DNA from: Erigeron canadensis | Lineage: Eukaryota > Streptophyta > Magnoliopsida > Asterales > Asteraceae | NCBI RefSeq assembly: GCF_010389155.1 | Contig: NC_057769.1 | Coordinates: 17,980,735 to 18,044,734, forward strand | Direction: 5' to 3' | Length of the DNA: 64,000 bases | Part shown: positions 9,710 through 21,621 of the stretch, piece by piece | Position numbering within the stretch: the first letter of the stretch is position 1 | Layout: every line of letters starts with the position of its first letter | The notes under the pieces: model-generated | Databases searched by the model: none | What the model was told of the DNA's origin: nothing | The model's input: the letters and a program-made list of their open reading frames with translations, nothing else | Made by a program: the position numbers and the translations under genes

Positions 9710-11998
9710 TATATTGTAATGATCGAAGTACGTGTTATTTTGTCTTGTAGGAATTAAGTTGATGAGCCCGGTGGTGAAGACAATTTGGTGTGAAGAAACA
9801 AGTCTTCAAAGCTTTCTCATTGTCTTTGGAGAACTTGAATCAATCTTGGTCTTGGACTTCTCGAAGTTAAAACATGATGAAATTCTCAATGTTCTTTTTG
9901 AACTGAGAATAAAATGAATGAGTCTAGAATCTTTGAAAATTGTTGAACCATGAATCGGAGTAGTCTTTTGAAGTGCGGAAGGTATAAACTTGGCTTTGGT
10001 TCTTCAATCTTCGATTCTTGAGTGAAAATTGTTTTCTTGGAATAAAGTATCAAAAACTTGTACTCTCCCCCTTGATGTATGCATAGGAACATTCTTGAAT
10101 AAGTATAGACGAACAACTTAAAGATCTTGAATGAAATCTGTTGATGGAGACTCTTTTGAAGCTTTACTTCTTGGTCTTGAATCTTCCAATCAATTTTCAA
10201 CTTTTCGTAGCTTTGATCTTTGTTACATTTAACTTGAACACTTTGGAGAGTATCTCTTATGAAGTGATCATGCTCCCCCTCAATTCATGAATATAATTAT
10301 TTTGGAGCATCTTTGAACATTTGTTCCATCTTGAGATAATATCTTCTCATCATTGGTCACATTCTTATCTTTGTAATCATCTTGATTTTCTTTTTCAAGT
10401 CAAGAACTCAGTTCTGAAAATTTGAGCTCAATTGAAAGTTTTCCCATCAATCCCATACACTAAGTATTCTCTCATATCTTTTATTCGTAACCTCCATACA
10501 CTCACTACAACCTTCTTACTAATTCCATGTTTGCACAAATCAAGCTCAGAGGTTTTCTTTCTCAATCAATCATAATCTACTTCTCCCCCTCATAATGACA
10601 AAGTTGGGAACCAATGTCATTATGCAAATATTGATTGATAAAACTAGATTTGCATGGAGAAATATCAAACGACAACACATCAACCCATTTCAATAGTCCC
10701 AACCCAAAGAATCCTTAGGGTACAAATCAAGATGTAAGGTTGAAGTTGTTGGTACAAACGTTATAGTATTGGTGTTGGTGGTTTTTGTGTTTGTGAGATG
10801 AGAAATGGAAAAACCGGATAAGGATGATACGTTAACATGTTCAAAAATCAAAAGGATTTATGAAATGACCGATAGAAATGCATGACATTTTTCGGATTTC
10901 CTATGTATCATTGAAATATGCACAAAGAATATAAATCATGGTCAGTGTCACCAAAGGCGTTCGATAACCACAATCTATTATCCTTAAAGACTTTCTAGGA
11001 AACATCCGAGGTTACTGATAGACTTCTCGTTCACTCAATAATCACATAAATGTAATTATGAGACCTACGATCAATGTTGGAAAAGATATTAGCATTGGTA
11101 GGATTTCCATTTGATCATAGTGGAATATCAATTAAGATATCACTACAAATGTTCCGTCTATATCACATAGATATGCAATAATATCACAAAGATATGACTT
11201 AAATGTGTCTTAAGAAAATGAATAAGGATCAAATTAATGATCAAGCAAGATAGCTCTAGACACAATGTGATCAAATGAAGCCGGGGACTGGAGCAGAATG
11301 TCTCCCTTTTTCACTATCAACAACTTCCAAATGAAGAGTTAATAGAAATGTGAAAAATCTCCGTGAGAAATGAAACAAGTATTTGTTAAGAAACACTTGA
11401 GTGGTTAGGTAAAGATGTGCATCGCTTCACTGGATCCATGAAGTCTTAATCAATATATCAACAAATGACATCTGATATAAATGTGTTTTACCTGGCGATT
11501 TTGATAAATTTAGGGATGGGTGTCATTTCTTTTAACCCTTTTCTCACAGCATATCACCATAATCTCTCACTTTTCGACTTTACTCCCTCCATCCTATTTG
11601 CACGAAACCATCATTACTCAAAATAGAAGTGAATACTCCGAGGTTAGAATTCATCGGTTATGATGAAGTTCATGGAGTGAATGAATTGCTCATGTGCAAA
11701 CTAAACACCGAACTTCAATTGATGAAAAATCATTTGAAAATCATCAAATGTGTGTAAGAAAATAATTTGAAAACACATTTGAAGTTTTGAAAATTTTGAA
11801 ATCACAAACTTCCCCTTAATCTATGCAAAGGTAGATCTTAAAAGTTTTTCATAGAAAGGTAGAGCAAAAATTGGTTTTTGTGAAGTCAAAAAGAGTAAAA
11901 TCTTTGTTGTGATATATACATGGAAAAAAGATTTGAGAGTCTAAAAGTGAACAAGATTTTAAGAAACACAAAGTTTTGCTTCAACAACTATGTTCATA

Positions 11999-12156
11999 GT
12001 AAGACTACTAGGGAGTACACAAAGGCGTTCAATCCGTCGCATCTTACATCAACAAGTTGGATGCAAATAAAACATTTAATCTCATTTAACTCAATCAATT
12101 GTTCACGATGAGACAACTAGAGAGTACACAAAGGCGTTCAATCCGTCGCTTCTCAT
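11999..12156 (-). repeat. Two stem-loops with GTACACAAAGGCGTTCAATC core (element A)
   Basis: The core is identical in both copies (about 12015-12034 and 12124-12143), while the arms differ and pair: GTAAGA/TCTTAC at 11999-12004 and 12042-12047; ATGAGA/TCTCAT at 12108-12113 and 12151-12156. Both units are 49 nt. Short outer GTT/AAC pairings add to each stem. Confidence 0.75.
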
Positions 12157-12234
12157 ATCAACAAATTGAGAGTAACAAAATATTTTGATAAGAAAATTAA
12201 TTCTTTTGAAAATAAGTAAAACTTTTTAAGAACG

Positions 12235-12372
12235 GGTTATACACAGAGTATGTATAAGCCATCTTGAAATAAATAAATCGCTTAAGCACGGGTTACACAC
12301 AGAGTATATGTAAACCATTAAAATATAAATAACACTATAAAGCCCGGGTGACATACAGAGTATATGTAAGCC
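12235..12372 (-). repeat. Three 26-nt stem-loops around ACAGAGTAT (element A)
   Basis: The units are 12235-12260, 12291-12316 and 12347-12372, each exactly 26 nt and spaced 56 nt. Each reads GG-arm-CAGAGTAT-arm-CC with pairing arms: GGTTATAC/GTATAAGCC, GGTTACA/TGTAAACC, and ACATA/TATGT within GGTGACATA. The 3' arm keeps one extra unpaired base before CC. Stem bases change in pairs between copies. Confidence 0.8.
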
Positions 12373-12491
12373 ACTAAAATAAAAAAGAAAATCTTTTTGT
12401 TATTTTTCAAAATTTTATATTTTTGTATTTGATTTTTGTCTTTTCAAATTTTGTATTTTGTTTTTCAAGAATGTATCAAGAACAAAATAAG

Positions 12492-13222
12492 TTAAGATTC
12501 AAGATTTAACATGCCAAGCTTAGAGATAAGAAAGTTAAACCTTTTCTCATCCAATGGTTTAGTGAACAAATCTGCAAGTTGGTAGTCGGTTCCCACAAAG
12601 TAGAGTTCGATGTCACCTTTCTCAATATGATCTTTGAGAAAATAATATCTCACATCTATATGCTTTGATCGAGAGTGGTTTACTGAGTTGACTGTAATAG
12701 CAATGGCACTTTGAGAGTCACAATAGATGGGAATATGATCATATTTCAGACCATAATCAGGAAGCTGAGTCTTCATCCATAACACTTGAGCACAACAACT
12801 AGCCGCAGCCACATATTCAGCTTCAGCTGTTGATAGTGACACAATTTTGTTTCTTGGAAGACCAACTCATAATTTTATCACCCAAAAATTGTAAAGTACC
12901 GGAAGTGCTCTTGCGATCAAGCTTACAACCTGCATGATCTGCATCTGAATAGGGAGTTAAATTGAATCCAGTATCCCTTGGATACCAGAGACCTAAGTTG
13001 GGTGTACCCTTCTGATAACGAAATATTCGTTTCATAGCTTGAAAATGTAAATCAGTTGGAGTAGCTTGATACCTAGCACACATACATGTTGTAAACATTA
13101 TATCTGGGCGAGATGATGTAAGATACAACAATGAACCAATCATACTTCTATATCTCTTTTGGTTAAATGGTTTCCCATTTTTATCAGCATTAATACTTGT
13201 ACGAGCAGCCATTGGATCTATA
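12492..13222 (-). pseudogene. pol: Element A RT C-terminus and RNase H fragment
   Basis: Two overlapping minus frames (13236-12823 and 12842-12492) correspond to the last RT helices and RNase H of a copia pol. RT tail: [19 protein letters not shown]. RNase H: YSDADHAGCKLDRKSTSG with its Asp, a STAEAEYVA Glu block, and YCDSQSAI. The end ADLFTKPLDEKRF is present. A frameshift near 12830 divides them. The sequence is very close to 19981-20700 of element B. The 5' edge, at about 13222, joins directly onto the aORF: all of gag, protease, integrase and most of RT is missing. Confidence 0.9.
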
Positions 13223-16057
13223 GTGCATTCTTTCATTGTATTCCTGCCTTACCTTCGCCAGTCTTACTTCTTCTTCAGTTTCTCTGGAAATGCCTTGTGA
13301 ATTTGCAATTTTTTGTAATTGAGTCCTGCTTATGCTCCTGGACACATCTAGAGGAATGAAGTTGCTTAGATCAGCATCTCTTTCTGCCTTTGTTCTCCTT
13401 GGTGGCTTGGATACACCCTTCATCTTTTTCCTGTATTCATTTTCCAAGGCCAGAGCACTCCTTTTTGCTTTTCTCTGAAGCTCAATCAACTCATCCTTCC
13501 TGGCAGCAATCAGTTCAAGTATACTCACCTCATAAGTTTCAGCATCATACATCTGCTCATCTTGAGCGTATACAGAATGCAGGCGAACATCATCCATCAC
13601 TTCCAGACACTTAATGACTCTGGGATCATTCTTCATATATCTATACACATCAATGTGCACACTAAGACGGCCAGCATTGAAAGCATCCAGTGTTCCTCTT
13701 TGTGCCATATCCATCTTATGTGCTTCCCAGTCATTCTTCAGGTTTTGTTTCCAGATGTCAATTAATATGCACTCCTGCTGAAGTTTCCTTGATCTTTCTT
13801 CATCAGCATTAGGTAAGGAGGCAGTAATATCTGTTTCTTCACCTACTTCAGTATCTTCACCAGAAATGACATGAGGCTTTCTTTGCTTTTTGAGAGTAGC
13901 CAAATCTGGGAAGTCCTCAAACTGAGGTTCTGACTCACCAGCTTCAGTACCAGTTGCTTTTTCCATACATGCCTGAGCAATGGCTTCAATGCCAAGTGCT
14001 TTCTTCATTATTTCTTCTTTTGTCTTCAAACTGCTTTCCCCCTTGGAATGACCACCAGTCTTAGACTTGAGGGCATTCCACACATCCTCCAGTTTGTTCC
14101 TATCAGAGGACCCAAAGGTTTTACATTCAGGGTTCATGATAGCCACAGAGGTTTTTAACTGCTCAAAGTCTCTTCGAAGAGTTTGGACTTCAGAGACCAA
14201 GTACTTTGGCATTTCATCTTTTATAATCTTTTCAACTTGTGAAGTTTTTAAAGTCAGAAACTACCTGTGAAGAAGTCTGGAGGGATCTTTCCAGGTCCGC
14301 CACCTTAGTGAAAAGGTCTTGGACTTCGGTTGGAAAACTGGTGGAAAGATCACCTAGAGGAGTCAATCTGGTGGCTTGAGATACTGGAGCTTCAACCCTT
14401 GTAATTTCTTCATTCTGGTTGACAGTCTCCAGTTCCACCAATGGTTCAGAAATTTGTTGAGCAATTTGTGGAGAAGAGGGATTTGTTAGAGGTGGTGTTT
14501 GAGTTGATGATTCTAGTGGTGCTTGATTTTCATTTTGGATTGGAGAGGATGGTGGTGGTGAAACTGTTGTATTTAATTCTTCAACAACTGCACTGGTGAT
14601 GTAACTGGGAGATCTTTCAATGTTTAAGTCATCATCACGAAGGAAATCCATATCTTCATCGAAGTCTTGATCAGAAATAGGAGACTCCATTTCAAAATCT
14701 GGCATTTCTTCTGCCAGTTGCTCACCAACACTTCTGTTTAAATCAATCTGGGCTTCCTGCCCCTCAACATTCACCTGTACACATTCATTCACTTGTGGCT
14801 CAACCTGCTCCACAATCAAGGATCCATCCAGATTCATAATGTCTCCAGCAGTAGAGTGTGGAATTGGAATTACTAGAGGTGAGGCTCCAGTGACACGAGT
14901 TTGGCTTTCAATGTTTAGAGCAGACATAGTGGTTGCTTGCAAGCTCTCCCTTTCCTGTTGGGAGGAATCTGGATGATTGTCTTCAGTATTACTAGGAATG
15001 ACCAAATTTCCCCTTCTTCTAAGTCTTCTGAGCCCAGTTTGTGGTCTAGAAGAGACGGTTAATGGAATAGAGAGGGAAGACTGCTTTGGATTAGGAACCT
15101 CTTGAGTTTCTTGAGGAACTATTTTAGCATTTTGTTCATCAGCAGTATTTTCATCATTATGTTCAACAACTTCCGTTCTAAATTATTCATCATAGCTTCA
15201 GGAATATCAACCTCCAGATTATTTGACACCAAATGGTTCAAATCACTTATATACTCAGCCATTGAAAAATTACTCGAACTACTTTCATAATCATCACCCA
15301 GTTCTCTTTTGAAAATAATAGACAAAAACCTAATAAATGGGACATTTGCTTTTCTTTTGTGTGCCCTTAGTCTATCAGCCAAATCATTGAACAGAATTTG
15401 GGCAAAATCAACCCTTAACCCATACCGTAAACAATAAGCAATTAACAACTGGGTTTGATTAATCTGATCTAATCCTCCAGACCCACTTCCTAAACAAGAA
15501 ACATTATGAGTAAAGAAGTATCTCCATGAGTCAGACAACCTACTCATATATATAGTGCCTTTTCTCTTAAGAGCACCATGCTCATCAACAATATCTGTGT
15601 GTCCCATCTCCCAACACACCTGCCTATGATTCACTCCAGTTGGAAGATGGAGTGGCAACTCATTCACTGACAAGTAATTCATTCCAAGCGCCGTTCTGAA
15701 TGAGTCAACTGTTAAAGTTATAGGAACGCTTCCTCTCTTCAGAGTATAGTGAATGGTGGCATCATGACCATCCTGAAAGTGAGCCGTGAACCAAAACTCA
15801 CAGAGATAACCATGATACATTTTGCCAGGATTCATGGTTAGGGCTCCATAAAGAGGAGAACTGAGAAAGAATACATTGAGTCGGCCAATGAGAGATTGGG
15901 GGTCATGAGTTCCGACCAACTTTGCCATCCAACTATGCATATTGATTCTCATTTTATCAGTATCAATGATAATGCCAGGAGCTTGTTCAATACGTTCAGG
16001 AGGGTTGTATGTATTTGTTAAGAGGTTTCTTTCTATGCTTGCTTGTCTGGGAGCCAT
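13190..16057 (-). pseudogene. Retrotransposon-associated additional ORF (aORF), element A
   Basis: One ancestral frame of about 950 aa, now in three pieces (16057-15119, 15005-14232, 14212-13190) separated by frameshifts near 15180 and 14235. The N-terminal domain (about residues 1-250) starts MAPRQAS. It has the YGALTMNPGKMYHGYLCEFW block and a FIRFLSIIFKRELG block that align by eye with the plus-strand aORF at 33903-37950. The middle is acidic and Pro/Ser/Thr-rich. The C-terminal part is charged and probably coiled coil, with LELIAARKDELIELQRKAKR. Similar unnamed proteins accompany LTR retrotransposons in Asteraceae, sometimes misnamed in databases; that is recollection. No catalytic motif or membrane span is visible. 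The C-terminus runs into RT sequence at about 13222, so its natural end is lost. Confidence 0.7.
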
Positions 16058-16879
16058 TTGGAAATTGAGATTGAAATTGAAAGTGAAAGGAATTTTAGGG
16101 TTTTGAAGAAAATGAAGAATTTAAGAAAGAATTGATGATAGGAATTTGCAGTTAATAAGAAAGAGATTGATGATTGGAGTTGAAGGAAGAAGTAAATGAA
16201 GGAGTTGTAAGAAATTGGGAGTTAAGATTTTCGAAGTAAATGTAAAAAGTGATAGGATTGGGGTATCTATAGAAGAAAGAGAAAATAACTATTGGATTTC
16301 AAAAGGTTATTTTGAATTTATACAAAACAGTTTTTCATCCATCAACAGTGACGTTTGACAGCCCACAAAACTCATTATTCAACTTTTTAACTTCCCAATG
16401 TAACAAACCATCATTTTATTAGAAAACAATCTATGCCACGTAGGATAAAGATAGTTTCCCACTAGCGAAAATGTTGCTTACGTGGCATCACAAAGACCAA
16501 GTATTGAAATTATTATGACTGACGAACCAAGACTCAATTTAATGCATCTGGAGGATGACTAGTCACTCCAGTTTCAACGGTGGATTAGTCCAGTAGAATA
16601 TGCATTAATGGTATACTGAAGGGACACTCCAGTAACTACCCAGATTTGACCATTCTGGTAATCCTCAAATACGCACATCAACTAATATAAACAAATGAGA
16701 GGGACACATTTACAAAGCAACTGAAGTTATTTCAAACATGCACATCAACTTGTCCAGTATTAATGAGAGGGACACATTTACAAGGTACTAGAAATATTTT
16801 TAGAAAAATTTGTCCAGTGAGAAAATAAATTAATAAATTCCCCCTGAAACTTAGATAAAAAAAAATGTGGTCTGAGTCT
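16058..16879 (-). other. Untranslated leader between LTR and aORF, element A
   Basis: AT-rich sequence from the LTR end (16880) to the aORF start. A direct repeat around GAGAGGGACACATTTACAA occurs twice (about 16697 and 16765). The bases next to the LTR (minus strand AGACTCAGACCAC) do not match a methionine-tRNA PBS, so this LTR either lost its PBS or this junction is a rearrangement. Confidence 0.45.
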
Positions 16880-17211
16880 TGTAATCAACACGATTTTATC
16901 AACCGAATTCACATCAATAATGGTTTTTGGTTAGTGTGTGTTCTTGGTGTTTGTGTGTGTGTTGAGAGAGAATTGGGATCAAGAGTGTGTTATTTTGGTG
17001 TAATAATATGGAAATTATGTCAAGAGTTATGCTTATGTTATGCAAAAGTCATGATTTCTAAGGAATTGAGGGCTATTTATAGTCTAAACTATCCAACTAT
17101 GCTAATTAACAATATTAGCCCCTCAACCTTAGAAATCATCAACTCATGACTTAACAACAAGTATGTCCATAACTTAAATTACAATGTATCACTATTTTTG
17201 GATTTCTAACA
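16880..17211 (-). mobile_element. Copia LTR between elements A and B, 332 bp
   Basis: On the minus strand it runs from TGTTAGAAATCC at 17211 to GTTGATTACA at 16880. It is preceded by the CACTAAGGGGGAGAA PPT of element B, so it is B's 3' LTR. In position it could also serve as the 5' LTR of A, giving an LTR-A-LTR-B tandem with a shared LTR. Homologous to 9382-9693 and, inverted, to 28992-29324. Confidence 0.85.
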
Positions 17212-19387
17212 TTCTCCCCCTTAGTGATATATTGTTCGGTCTGAAGTACGTGTTGTTTTGTCTTGTAGGAATGAGTTTGATGAACCCGGTGATGAAGACA
17301 ATTGGTGTGTTGAAACAAGTCTTCAAAGCTTTCTCATTGTCTTTGGAGAACTTGATTCAGTCTAGGTCTTGGACTTCTTGAAGTTAAATCATTTGTTGAT
17401 TCTCAATGTTCTTATAGAACAGAGAATGATGAGTGTGTGTATGTCTTGAATCTTTGAAGATTGTTGAATCATGAATCAGAGTTGTCTTTTGAGGTGCGGA
17501 AGGTATGAACTTGTCTTGAATTCTTCAATCTTCGAATCTTGAATTCTTTTCTTTGAAATCTTGAAATGAATTTTCAGAAACATGTACTCTCCCCCTTGAT
17601 GTGTGCCATGTAGCTTTAGATAAAGTGTTTGTTGAATGACATGAAGATCTTTAATTTGATGAAGACTCTTTTTGAGGCTTTTCTTCTTTGTCACATTATC
17701 TTAAGCACTTTTGAGAGTAAATATTTGAATGAGGATTTGACAAGTCTCTTATGAATTAATCATGCTTCCCCTTAATCCATGAGTAATCACAGTCTCTTCG
17801 ATTTTTGAAGCTGAATGATAGTATCTGAAAGCAATTGAAACAACCAAACACAAACTTTTCTCCTTGTCCTTATCAATCATTCTAATTTCTTCTCCTAATC
17901 AATAATCAATCATACTATTTTCTTCCCCTCATAATGACAAAGTTGGGAACCAATGTCATTATGCAAACATTGATTGATTTGATTGTTTGAAAGAAATAAT
18001 CATGACTAAGATCTAGACATTATGCTCATGGAAAATTATCAACCATCAAAACATCAATCTAACCATATAATCCAACCCAATTGTTCCTATGGATGACTAA
18101 AATGTGAGATTGAAGTTGTTGGGATAAACATTGTATCATGGTGTTGGTGTTTTCTGTGTTCGGGTGATGAGAAAAGAAACCGGATAAAAAACATTCATTT
18201 GCATTCAAAAATCGAAAAGATTAATGAAATGACCGAAAGAAATGTATATCATTTACCAGATTTCCTATGTATCATTGAGAAAAGCACAAAGCAAACCTCT
18301 AACATAGTTCGGTCTTTTGGCTTTTCAACCTCAAGAATGCTTCAAAGAATGTAAACCATGGTCAGTGTCACCTAAGCGTTCGATAACCATGTTCTACTAT
18401 CCTGAAAGACTTTTAGGAAAAATCCAAGGTCATAATAGACTTCTTGTTAACTCAATAATTACAAAAATGCAATTATGAGACCTACGTTCAAAGCTGGAAA
18501 TGATGTTAGCAATGGTAGGATTTACATTTGATCATCGTGAAATATCATCTAAGATATCACTACAAATGTTCCGGCTATATCACAAAGATAAGCATGTATA
18601 TCACAAAGATAAGCATGTATATCACAAAGATATGACGCAAATGTGTCCTAAGGAATGAATAACGATCAAATTAATGATCTTTCACGAGAGCTCTAGACAC
18701 AAAGTGATCAAATGAAGTCGGGAACTGGAGCAGAGTGTCACCCTTTTTCAATATTAACGTCTTCCAAATGAAGAGTCAATAGAAATGAGAAAATCTTTGT
18801 GAGAAGTAAAACAAGCATTTGTTAAGAAACACTTGAGTGGTTAGGTAAAGATGTGCATCGCTTCATTGGGTTCATGAAGACTTCTTAAATATCGAGATAT
18901 CAACAAATGACATCCGATATAAATGTGTTTTACCCGGCGATTTGAGAATTTTAGGGAAGGGTATCAATTCTTTTAACCCTTTTCTCACAACATTATCACC
19001 ATAACCTCTCACTTTTCGACTTTACTCCCTCCATCCTAGTTGCACGAAATCATCATCACTCAAAATACCCTTACAATCTAAAGAAGAAGTGAATACTCCT
19101 GGGTTAGAACTCATCGGTGATGATGAAGTTCATGGAGTGAACGAATCGCTCAAGTGCAAACTAAACACCGAACTTCAATTGATGAAAATCATTTGAAAAA
19201 TCATCAAATGTGTATAAGAAAATGATTTGAAAACATATTTGAAGTTTTGAAATTTTGAAATCACAAACTCCCCCTTAATCTATGCAAAGGTAAATCTTGA
19301 AAGTTTTCATAGAAAAGGTGGAGCAAAAATGATTTGTGTGAAATCAAAACAGGTTTTATGAAAAATGAACTCAATCAATTGTTCAAA

Positions 19388-19564
19388 ATGAGATAACTCA
19401 GGAGTACACAAAGGCGTTCAATCTTTTGCTACTCATATCAACAACTGAGAGTTTTTGAAATAGGTGTAACAAAATCTGCAATTAACATCTTGTATTACAC
19501 ATATACATTCATATAAGACCACTTGGAAGTACACAAAGGCGTTCAATTCCATGTTATCTTATAT
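19388..19564 (-). repeat. Two stem-loops with GTACACAAAGGCGTTCAAT core (element B)
   Basis: Same class as 11999-12156. Arms: ATGAG/CTCAT (19388-19392, 19432-19436; 49 nt) and ATATAAGA/TCTTATAT (19511-19518, 19557-19564; 54 nt, 8 bp perfect). The core is retained although the arms are unrelated to each other. Confidence 0.75.
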
Positions 19565-19645
19565 CAATTGATATGTATAACAACATGAATTAATTCCAAT
19601 TTTGAAACATAAATAAATTTTCTTCTTCTTTTTTTTTTAAAACCA

Positions 19646-19839
19646 GGATGCATACAGAGTATATGCAAGCCATTTTGAAATAAATAACACAAATAAGCAC
19701 GGGTTATACACTGAGTGTGCATAAGCCACAAAGTAATAAATACATCTTTGAAGTACGAGTTACATACATAGCATATGTAAGCTACTTTAAAATAAATAGT
19801 TTAATGAAGAACGGGTTGCAGACAGAATATATGCAAGCC
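19646..19839 (-). repeat. Four 26-nt stem-loops around ACAGAGTAT (element B)
   Basis: The units are 19646-19671, 19702-19727, 19758-19783 and 19814-19839, all exactly 26 nt, spaced 56 nt. Arm pairs: TGCATA/TATGCA, TTAT/ATAA, AGTTACATA/TATGTAAGCT and GGTTGCA/TGCAAGCC. The extra unpaired base on the 3' arm is kept, as in element A. Confidence 0.8.
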
Positions 19840-19980
19840 ACTTTGAAATAACTAACATAAAAGAAAGGAAAATTAAGAAAATCTTTTTGTTATTTTTCAA
19901 AATTTTATATTTTTGTATTTGATTTTTGAATTTTCAAAATTTTAACAATGAACCAAGAAGTCCTTCCATGATAAAGGTAA

Positions 19981-21480
19981 TTAAGGATCAAGATTTAGCA
20001 TACCAAGTTTAGAAATTAAGAAATTAAACCTCTTTTCGTCCAGTGGTTTTGTGAACAAATCAACGAGTTGGTGGTCAGTTCCCACAAAGTAGAGTTCAAT
20101 GTCACCTTTCTCAACATGATCTTTGAGAAAATGATATCTCACATCAATGTGCTTTGAGCATGAGTGATTGACTGAGTTGACAGCAATTGCAATGGCACTT
20201 TGTGAATCACAATAGATAGGGACACGATCATATTTCAGACCATAGTCGGTAAGTTGTGTTTTCATCCATAACACTTGAGCACAACAACTAGCAGCAGCTA
20301 CATATTCAGCTTCTGCTGTTGATAGTGATACGCAATTTTGCTTCTTGGATGACCAACTTACAATCTTATCCCCTAAGAATTGTAAAGTACCAGATGTGCT
20401 CTTGCGATCAAGCTTACAACCTGCATGATCTGCATCTAAATAGGCAGTTAAATTGAATCCAGTATCCCTTGGATACCAGAGACCAAGATTGGGTGTACCC
20501 TTCAGATAACGAAAAATTCGTTTCACAGCTTAGTAATGCAAATCAGTCGGAGCGGCTTGATACCTAGCACACATACATGTTGCAAACATTATATCTGGGC
20601 ATGATGATGTAAGATACAACAACGAACCAATCATGCTTCTATACCTCTTTTGGTCAAATGGTTTTCCATTTTTATCAGCATTTATGTTTATACGAGCAGC
20701 CATTGGGGTTGAAATTGAAGAACATGTAGTCATATCAAACTTTTTCAACATATCCTTTATGTACTTACCTTGTGATATAAAAATACCAGTTGGTAATTGT
20801 TTGATTTGTAAACCCAAAAAGTAATTCATTTCCCCAATCATGCTCATTTCAAAATGATTGACCATTAGAGATGAAAAATTTCGACAAAAAGTTTGACTGG
20901 TTGACCCAAAAATAATGTCATCAACATATATTTGGACAAGTAAAACATGTTTACCTTGCTTACGAATAAACAGGGTAGGGTCAATAGTACCTTCGGTAAA
21001 GCCTCCTTTGAGTAAGAAAGTAGATAAGGAATCATACCATGCTCGGGGTGCCTGCTTCAAACCATAGAGGGCCTTGTCTAACCTGTAGACATGGTTTGGC
21101 TTCTTAGGATCAACAAAACCTTCAGGTTGCTCCACGTAAACTTCTTCTTTGAGTTCTCCATTCAAGAATGTTGTCTTCACATCCATTTGAAACACTGTGA
21201 AGTTTCTGAATGCGGCATAAGCTAAGAATATACGAATGGCTTCCATTCTTGCAACAGGAGCGAAAGTTTCGTCAAAATCCACACCAGGTTGTTGGCAGTA
21301 ACCCTTTGCAACCAATCTAGCTTTGTTCCTTACTACAACTCCATTTTCATCCTTCTTGTTCTTGAAAATCCACTTGGTGCGAATTGGTTCTTCTTTCCTT
21401 GGATTTGGAACCAATCTCCATACCTTCAGTCTCTCAAACTGAGCTAATTCATCTTGCATTGCTTTAACCCACTCTGGATC
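19981..21480 (-). pseudogene. pol: Element B reverse transcriptase and RNase H
   Basis: The RT frame 21459-20530 (309 aa) starts inside the canonical copia RT. It shows [25 protein letters not shown], the first catalytic Asp in [11 protein letters not shown] (residue 93), [12 protein letters not shown] and the YVDD box (178-181). The RNase H frame 20526-19981 (181 aa) follows in the same frame after one stop codon at 20530. It has DADHAG (D31), STAEAEYVA (E72) and CDSQSAI, ending with ADLFTKPLDEKRF-type residues. Another stop near 21490 separates RT from the upstream linker. Catalytic residues are intact, so inactivation is by a few nonsense changes, suggesting modest age. Confidence 0.95.
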
Positions 21481-21621
21481 ACAAAGAGCTTAAGAGACGG
21501 TTTTGGGTTCAATGTTACTCAGTGAAAGTGCAACAAGACACTCATTTACTGTAGTACGGGTAGAAACACCAGTTTGTGGATCTCCGATGATCTGTTCTAT
21601 AGGATGATCTTTGCGCATATG

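Larger units (their letters stand above)
9694..12490 (-). mobile_element. Long 3' non-coding region of element A
   Basis: About 2.8 kb between the RNase H stop and the PPT, homologous along its length to 17212-19980 of element B. It holds no good ORF on the coding strand. It contains extra PPT-like purine tracts (minus strand AAGGGGGAGAG near 10070, GAGGGGGAGCATG near 10275, GAGGGGGAGAAG near 10585), stem-loop arrays at 11999-12156 and 12235-12372, and a TTTTTGTTATTTTTCAAAA block near 12395. Confidence 0.75.
17212..19980 (-). mobile_element. Long 3' non-coding region of element B
   Basis: It includes the PPT at 17212-17226, then about 2.75 kb homologous to the 3' region of element A. Additional PPT-like tracts occur near 17586, 17930 and 19270. 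Bases up to 18843 are repeated in inverted orientation at 27257-29324. Stem-loop arrays lie at 19388-19564 and 19646-19839. No convincing ORF. Confidence 0.75.

Noticed and set aside
9732..10200. Frames of 61 and 104 aa in the 3' region of element A
   Set aside because: Low-complexity 3' non-coding region. The equivalent part of element B does not preserve the same reading frames convincingly.
13159..14270. Plus-strand frames opposite the element A aORF
   Set aside because: They are mirror frames of the minus-strand coding sequence.
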